From the NCBI GenBank assembly GCA_031555315.1, contig JAVBUO010000017.1, forward strand, positions 20,861 through 84,860: a stretch of DNA of 64,000 nt, given 5' to 3'. Positions 59,146-64,000 of this stretch are shown here, in pieces. Source of the stretch: JAVBJV01 sp031555315. Its GTDB lineage: Bacteria > Pseudomonadota > Alphaproteobacteria > Acetobacterales > Acetobacteraceae. Both the position numbers and the translations under genes were made by a program. Under the pieces are notes generated by a model, which was not told where the DNA came from, ran no database searches, and saw nothing but the letters and a program-made list of their open reading frames with translations. Position 1 is the stretch's first letter; each line of letters starts with the position of its first letter.

Positions 59146-62100
59146 TTAGGCCGGAGAAACCGGCGGTCGAGGCGCCGCCGCGCTTTCCCCGTGCGCCTGC
59201 GTGGCATGAGCCGCGGGCGAACTGCCGAACTTCTCGCGCATCGTCTGGAAGACCACATACAGCAGCGGGATCACGAAAATCCCGATCAAACTGGCAAACA
59301 GCATTCCCGCGAACACCGGCGTCCCCACCGCACGGCGCGACAGTTCCGCCGCGCCGCTGGCATGCACCAGCGGCCACAACCCGAGGATGAATGCGAACGA
59401 CGTCATCATCACCGCGCGGAACCGCATTTTGGCCCCCAGGGCCGCCGCTTCCTTGATGCCCAGACCGGCCTCGCGCTGCTCTTTGGCGAATTCGACGATC
59501 AGAATTCCGTTCTTCGCCGCCAGAGCCACCAGCACCACCAACCCGATCTGCGCATACAGATCCAGCGACAGCCCGGCGATCAGAATGCCGACGAACGACC
59601 CGAGCACCCCGATCGAAACCGACAGCAACACCGGGATCGGGATTGTCCAGCTCTCGTACAGCGCGACCAGGAACAGATAGGCGAACAGCAGCGCCAGGGC
59701 CAGAATGACAGTGGTCTGCCCTGATGCCTGTTTTTCCTGATACGACGTGCCCGACCAGTCGTAACTGAACCCCTGCGGCAAAGTGTTTCTCGACAAGGTT
59801 TCCATCGCCGCCAAAGCCTGCCCGGACGACACCCCTTCTTGTGGTGATCCCTGCACAGTGATTGATCGATAGTTGTTGAACCGCGTGATCGTCTGCGGAC
59901 CATTACGCATCTGGATATCCGTAAACGACCGCAACGGCACCATTTCGCCATCACGGTTGCGCACGTGAATGCGCCAGATGCCATCGACACTGGCGCGATC
60001 CGCCGCCTCGGCCTGTATGTTGACCTGCCATGTGCGCCCGAACAGGTTGAAGTCGTTGACGTAGTACCCGCCCAGCGTGGTCTGCAGCGCCGTGAACACA
60101 TCGGAGATCGAAACCCCCAGTGTCTGCGCACGCTCACGGTCGACCTGCAGATTCAGCAACGGCGTATTGGCGCTGAAGGTCGAAAACACCCGCGCCAGGC
60201 TCGGATCCTGATTGGCCGCGACAACCAGCCCCAGCATGGCGGCCGACATGTCCGTCACGCTGCGGCCTTCCAGATTTTGCAGGCGGTACTCGAACCCGCC
60301 GCCCGTTCCCAGACCGATAATCGGCGGCGGGCTGAAGCTGAAAATCTGTGCCTCGCGCACGGCCTGAAACTGCGCCGCCAGCTCCGGGATCATCTGCTGC
60401 ACGCGCGTCGTCCGCTGATCGAACGGCTTTAGGCGTGCGACGAAGAATGCCGCATTGGATTGTGCGCCACCATCCAGCATCGAAAACCCAACCACCGAAA
60501 CGACGTCCTGAACCGCGGGATGCTGCCGGACGATGTTGTACACCTGATCGGCAACTGCCTGCGTGCGTGCGACCGATGCCCCCTGCGGCAACTGTGCCTG
60601 GATAAAGAACGCGCCCTGATCTTCTTCCGGCAGGAAGCCGGACGGTGTCGTCCTTCCCAGCTGCACGATCCCGAGGCCGGCAGCAACCACCAGCACCACC
60701 CCCAGGATCGAAAACCGCAGCAACCGCTCGACAACGAGCGCATAACCATCGCGCGTCTTGTCGATGGCGCCCATCATGACACGGATAATACCCTTGCGCG
60801 GCCCGCTATGGCGCAGAAAGACAGCGCACAGCGCAGGCGAAAGCGTCAGCGCATTGATGGCCGAAATCACCATCGACACACTGATGGTCACCGCGAACTG
60901 CTGGAACAGCTGCCCCGAAATGCCCGAGATGAACCCGATCGGCACGAACACCGACAGCAGCACCAGCGTAATCGCGATGATCGGCGCGGTAATCTGCGTC
61001 ATTGCCTTCTTGGTGGCCTGCGCGGGCGTGAGCTCCGGTTCCTCCTCCATCACGCGTTCGACGTTCTCCACCACCACGATCGCGTCGTCGACCACGATCC
61101 CGATGGCCAGCACCATGGCCAGCAGAGAAATCGTGTTGATCGAATACCCCATCACCAGCAATACGGCGAATGTCCCGATCAGGCTGACCGGGACGGCAAT
61201 GGTCGGGATCAGAGTGGCGCGGAACGAGCCCAGAAAGATGAACACCACCGCCACAACCAGAATGAAGGCTTCGATCAGCGTCTTCTGGACCTCGGCCACC
61301 GTATCGCGCACGAACTGTGTGGTGTCGTACACAGGTTGCCATTTCATCCCTTCGGGGAAACGCTCGGCCAGCTGGTTCATGGTGGTTTCCAGCCGCTGCA
61401 CGGTTTGCAGCGCGTTTGCCCCCGGTGACAGATAGGTGCCGATCATCGCGGCCGGCCTGTTGTTCAGCCGCGATTCTGTATCCATATTCGCGACGCCCAT
61501 CTCGATCCGCGCGACATCACGCACGTGCAGCAAGGTGCCATCCTGATTGACACGAACGACGATGGCGCCGAATTCCTCCGGCGTCGTCAGACGCCCCTGG
61601 GTTGTCAGATTGATCTGAAACTGCTGGTCCGCCGTAATCGGCCGCGCCCCGATACGCCCGACCGCTGCCTGCGTGTTCTGTTGATTGATCGCGTTGATGA
61701 TATCGGACACCGACAGGTTCAGCGACTGCATCCGTTCGGTCTGGAACCAGATACGCATCGAATAATCCTGTGCCCCGAACAGCGTGACCTGACCGATCCC
61801 CGCCGTACGCGCCACAGTATCGAGCACATTGATGGTCGTGTAATTGCTCAGGAAAACGCGATCATGGTCCGGATTGTCGGACGTAATGGCCAGGAACATC
61901 AGCACGGCGGACGACTGTTTGCGTACCGTAACCCCCTGGCGCTGCACCACGTCCGGCAGTTTGGCCAATGCGGTCTGCACACGATTGTTGACGTTCACCG
62001 TATTGATGTCCGGATTGGTCCCCAGTGCGAACGAAACCTGCAGCGAATAACTGCCGTCATTGGCGCTGGTCGACGACATATAGATCATGCCGTCGACACC

Positions 62101-62313
62101 GTTCACCGCGCTTTCGATCGGCTGGCCGATGATCGTTTCGACGACCTCGGCCGACGCCCCCGGATAGGTGGTGGTCACCGAGACCTGCGGCGGCACGATG
62201 TCCGGGAACTGGGCGATCGGGATACGCTGCAATGCCAGGATGCCGGCCAGCGTGATAACGATCGCGATGACGATTGCGAACCGCGGACGATCGACAAAAA
62301 TTGCTGACAGCAT
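59146..62313 (-). CDS. RND-family multidrug efflux permease, HAE1 type
   Basis: A 1055-residue inner-membrane pump of AcrB length. The N-terminus MLSAIFVDRPRFAIVIAIVI is TM1. IPIAQFPDIVPPQVSVTTTY and PGASAEVVETIIGQPIESAV follow. The proton-relay Asp pair is Asp409-Asp410 in GIVVDDAIVVVENVER (TM4). PPPIIGLGTGGGFEYRLQNL is typical of HAE1 pumps. It lies 3 bp after the adaptor gene. A TolC-like outer channel gene is not in view, so the pump may use a shared one. Confidence 0.96.
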   Translation of the reverse strand: MLSAIFVDRPRFAIVIAIVITLAGILALQRIPIAQFPDIVPPQVSVTTTYPGASAEVVETIIGQPIESAVNGVDGMIYMSSTSANDGSYSLQVSFALGTNPDINTVNVNNRVQTALAKLPDVVQRQGVTVRKQSSAVLMFLAITSDNPDHDRVFLSNYTTINVLDTVARTAGIGQVTLFGAQDYSMRIWFQTERMQSLNLSVSDIINAINQQNTQAAVGRIGARPITADQQFQINLTTQGRLTTPEEFGAIVVRVNQDGTLLHVRDVARIEMGVANMDTESRLNNRPAAMIGTYLSPGANALQTVQRLETTMNQLAERFPEGMKWQPVYDTTQFVRDTVAEVQKTLIEAFILVVAVVFIFLGSFRATLIPTIAVPVSLIGTFAVLLVMGYSINTISLLAMVLAIGIVVDDAIVVVENVERVMEEEPELTPAQATKKAMTQITAPIIAITLVLLSVFVPIGFISGISGQLFQQFAVTISVSMVISAINALTLSPALCAVFLRHSGPRKGIIRVMMGAIDKTRDGYALVVERLLRFSILGVVLVVAAGLGIVQLGRTTPSGFLPEEDQGAFFIQAQLPQGASVARTQAVADQVYNIVRQHPAVQDVVSVVGFSMLDGGAQSNAAFFVARLKPFDQRTTRVQQMIPELAAQFQAVREAQIFSFSPPPIIGLGTGGGFEYRLQNLEGRSVTDMSAAMLGLVVAANQDPSLARVFSTFSANTPLLNLQVDRERAQTLGVSISDVFTALQTTLGGYYVNDFNLFGRTWQVNIQAEAADRASVDGIWRIHVRNRDGEMVPLRSFTDIQMRNGPQTITRFNNYRSITVQGSPQEGVSSGQALAAMETLSRNTLPQGFSYDWSGTSYQEKQASGQTTVILALALLFAYLFLVALYESWTIPIPVLLSVSIGVLGSFVGILIAGLSLDLYAQIGLVVLVALAAKNGILIVEFAKEQREAGLGIKEAAALGAKMRFRAVMMTSFAFILGLWPLVHASGAAELSRRAVGTPVFAGMLFASLIGIFVIPLLYVVFQTMREKFGSSPAAHATQAHGESAAAPRPPVSPA

Positions 62314-62316
62314 GGT

Positions 62317-63498
62317 TCAGTTCCGTGGTGACTGTTGCACCGCCGGCGTCGCCGGTCCGGCCTGCACCGGTTGCCCCGGACGCACACGCTGGATGCCTTC
62401 GACAATGACGTTGTCGCCTTCTCTCAGGCATTGGGTATCACTGTCGTCCCGGCAGTCCCGTAATACGGCATCCTGTGTACCGCTCCGCTCGATATGAATG
62501 CGCCGAACCTGAGCCTGCGACTTGTCATCGACGATAAACACATAAGCCCCCAGCTGGTCCGAGAGCACGGCAGAGGCTGGAACGGTGATGGCCTGCAGGG
62601 GAGTTCTGCTGGCCAGAATGGCGGTGACCACCTGCCCTTCTATCAGGGTGCGAGCACCGGGCCGATGCGCCGTCTGCCCGCTCTGTACCGGATTGTCGAT
62701 AACCGCTCGCAGCAAAATCGTATCGGTCCCACGATCGACCTGGTTGTTGATGAAATTCAGTGTTCCTGCCTGCGGCAGAACCGTACCATTGGCCAGGCGC
62801 ACCTGCACCGTCATTCCGGCCATACCGCCTTGGCCCTGATATCGCGCGCGCAGCTCTTCGCCCATCCGCGTCGAAATCGAGAACTCGATATACATCGGAT
62901 CCTGACTGACGATCGTCGCCAGAACACCGGAACTCGGGCTGACGACATTGCCTGGTGTCACCGAAGCCAGTCCGATCTTGCCGTCCACCGGGGCACGGAT
63001 TTCCGTGTAGCCAAGATTGATCTGGGCTTGCAGCAAGGCGGCCTGTGCCTGCTTCACGGTCGCTTCGCCGCTGCCTTCGGCGGCGATCGCATCGTCCAGC
63101 CGCGCCTGCGTGCCCGCCTGTGTGCGCACCAGATCGCGCGCGCGCGTCAGTTGAATGCGTGCATTGCTCAATTCGGCCTCGGCTGAAGCCAGAACCCCTT
63201 GCTGCTGAGCAACCGCCGCCTGGAACGGTTCCTGCTCAAGCCGGAACAGAAGATCGCCGACTTTGACTTCCGCGCCTTCCTGGAACAGACGTTCCTGCAG
63301 GAATGCCGTTACGCGTGCGCGTAAATCGACGCGGTTAACGGCTGCGACACGGGCAACGAACGTATCTTCCTGTGTCACGGCACGGCGAGTGACCTGAAAG
63401 ACCCCTACAGCGGGCGCCGGAGGCGCAGCCTGCTGTGCAGCGGCCCCTGCAGCGATCGACAGAAAAATCACCGCAGTGCGACAGAAGTAAACGTTCAT
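62317..63498 (-). CDS. RND efflux periplasmic adaptor (AcrA/MFP family)
   Basis: A 393-residue adaptor with signal peptide MNVYFCRTAVIFLSIAAGAA. The lipoyl halves are VDLRARVTAFLQERLFQEGA and YTEIRAPVDGKIGLASVTPG, with a coiled-coil hairpin between (about 105-165). The beta-barrel part holds VRLANGTVLPQAGTLNFINN. The C-terminal membrane-proximal domain has an insertion with two cysteines (VLRDCRDDSDTQCLREGDN) not usual in AcrA. No lipobox is evident, so it is probably soluble or anchored by its signal. It is first in the operon. Confidence 0.93.
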   Translation of the reverse strand: MNVYFCRTAVIFLSIAAGAAAQQAAPPAPAVGVFQVTRRAVTQEDTFVARVAAVNRVDLRARVTAFLQERLFQEGAEVKVGDLLFRLEQEPFQAAVAQQQGVLASAEAELSNARIQLTRARDLVRTQAGTQARLDDAIAAEGSGEATVKQAQAALLQAQINLGYTEIRAPVDGKIGLASVTPGNVVSPSSGVLATIVSQDPMYIEFSISTRMGEELRARYQGQGGMAGMTVQVRLANGTVLPQAGTLNFINNQVDRGTDTILLRAVIDNPVQSGQTAHRPGARTLIEGQVVTAILASRTPLQAITVPASAVLSDQLGAYVFIVDDKSQAQVRRIHIERSGTQDAVLRDCRDDSDTQCLREGDNVIVEGIQRVRPGQPVQAGPATPAVQQSPRN

Positions 63499-63854
63499 GG
63501 ATAAACCTTTGCATGAAATCCAAATAGCTAACTTCAGCCTGGTAACATCGTCAGGCAGGCAGTATCGTATACTCTGGCGTTGTTGTTAGGTAAACGGCAA
63601 GGAATCCCTTTTAACAGGACCACTTCCTCAACAGAACATAACTGTCATATATATAAATTTAAAATATTCGTTACTTTTAGTCCGTCACGAACAAGCCACA
63701 AAATCTCCCAGGCCAATCATTCAGAAGAGTTTCCGATTCCATCGCTGACGGTGCTTCCGATTATTTTTGCCTCTGCACTTTTGCTAGGCGTTGTGGACGA
63801 AATGTTTGACGCTGTGCGTTTGTTCTGATTCAAGGCTGCCTTTTGGAGGCAGGT
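63499..63854. other. Intergenic region upstream of the RND operon and IS element
   Basis: These 356 bases hold no convincing gene. The region is much richer in A/T than its surroundings between about 63640 and 63790. A frame of 82 codons exists at 63580-63828, but its composition and lack of a ribosome-binding site argue against it. The promoter of the RND operon and the left end of the IS element should both lie here; the exact IS terminus was not determined. Confidence 0.5.
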
Positions 63855-64000
63855 TTGAGCCGGGGCGATCTAAGCGAAGCGGAATGGCGCGTTTTGAAGG
63901 GCTTGCTGCCAATAGACGTCTCGAACCGTGGACGTGGTCGCAGACCTGAGCACAACCGTTCGATCATCAACGGGATACTTTGGCGGCTTCGTTGTGGCAC
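63855..64000 (+). mobile_element. IS5-family transposase, N-terminal part (cut by window edge)
   Basis: The TTG at 63855, with GGAGG 5 bases upstream, opens a frame reading MSRGDLSEAEWRVLKGLLPI, then RGRGRRPEHNRSIINGILWR and LRCG at the window edge. This is the start of IS5-family (DUF4096-containing) transposases. Only 48 residues are visible, so integrity, the second open frame and the terminal repeats cannot be judged. Confidence 0.85.

Noticed and set aside
63580..63828. 82-codon frame in the AT-rich right-hand intergenic region
   Set aside because: No ribosome-binding site, odd composition, and it runs towards the IS element; treated as non-coding.
1..64000. CRISPR array, tRNA or rRNA genes
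   Set aside because: No regularly spaced direct repeats and no tRNA- or rRNA-like sequence was recognised by eye; a covariance-model scan would be needed to exclude small RNA genes.

Overview
The window is about 64 kb of GC-rich chromosome. It most likely comes from an alphaproteobacterium, probably in the Rhodospirillales/Acetobacteraceae neighbourhood. The support is a class I lysyl-tRNA synthetase, the ispH-thrB-rnhA run, a Bug-type solute-binding protein beside CoA-thioester genes, an FnrN-style CX2CX7C regulator and a TIGR01459-type HAD hydrolase. Genus cannot be decided from the sequence. No tRNA, rRNA or CRISPR array was seen.

Layout. 1-3.8 kb: a minus-strand catabolic cluster (class III CoA-transferase, GntR/FCD regulator, crotonase, truncated Bug protein) with a palindromic candidate operator upstream. 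3.9-18.3 kb: housekeeping and small genes (SDR, TPR protein, CPBP protease, lipoprotein, ispH, thrB, rnhA, peroxiredoxin, YqgE, MFS, HAD, pyrD, EamA, a HEPN-like protein, DUF4272, DUF952). 18.4-19.7 kb: a MurA-like enolpyruvyl transferase. 19.7-31.0 kb: a compact phage virion cassette on the minus strand. 31.2 kb: a divergent XRE/S24 regulator. 31.9-37.1 kb: a Liv-type ABC transporter with fused LivH-LivM, plus an SDR. 37.1-41.8 kb: four small uncharacterised proteins and a DinG-like helicase. 42.0-46.1 kb: lysK, a C-terminally short MprF-like flippase, and DUF924. 46.2-50.6 kb: an FNR-like regulator and an Mla/Pqi lipid transport operon. 50.7-52.0 kb: pyrF-trpF. 52.0-53.7 kb: glnK-amtB behind a sigma-54 promoter. 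53.8-56.7 kb: a DevBCA-type exporter. 56.7-59.0 kb: a CoxL form II-like molybdopterin subunit. 59.1-63.5 kb: an RND efflux pump. 63.9 kb to the edge: the start of an IS5-family transposase.

The most notable region is 19674-31039. Read in its own direction, the gene order is two small proteins, gp7.3-like protein, portal, scaffold, capsid, terminator, tail tubular A, tail nozzle, internal virion protein, tailspike, candidate small terminase and large terminase. This is the order of the T7 late region (genes 8-9-10-11-12-14-17-18-19). No RNA polymerase, replication, lysis or integrase gene accompanies it, and no flanking att duplication was seen. It abuts the host murA-like gene by 3 bp. It may be a domesticated podovirus-type particle locus, possibly GTA-like, or a decayed prophage; sequence alone cannot decide.

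Other points of interest are: a 51-bp hairpin element present twice and starting exactly at a TAG stop codon both times; a 20-bp-arm inverted repeat upstream of lysK; the lysK/MprF-like pairing in which the second acyltransferase half is missing; an S24 regulator whose catalytic Lys position holds Met; and a consensus sigma-54 site for glnK-amtB.
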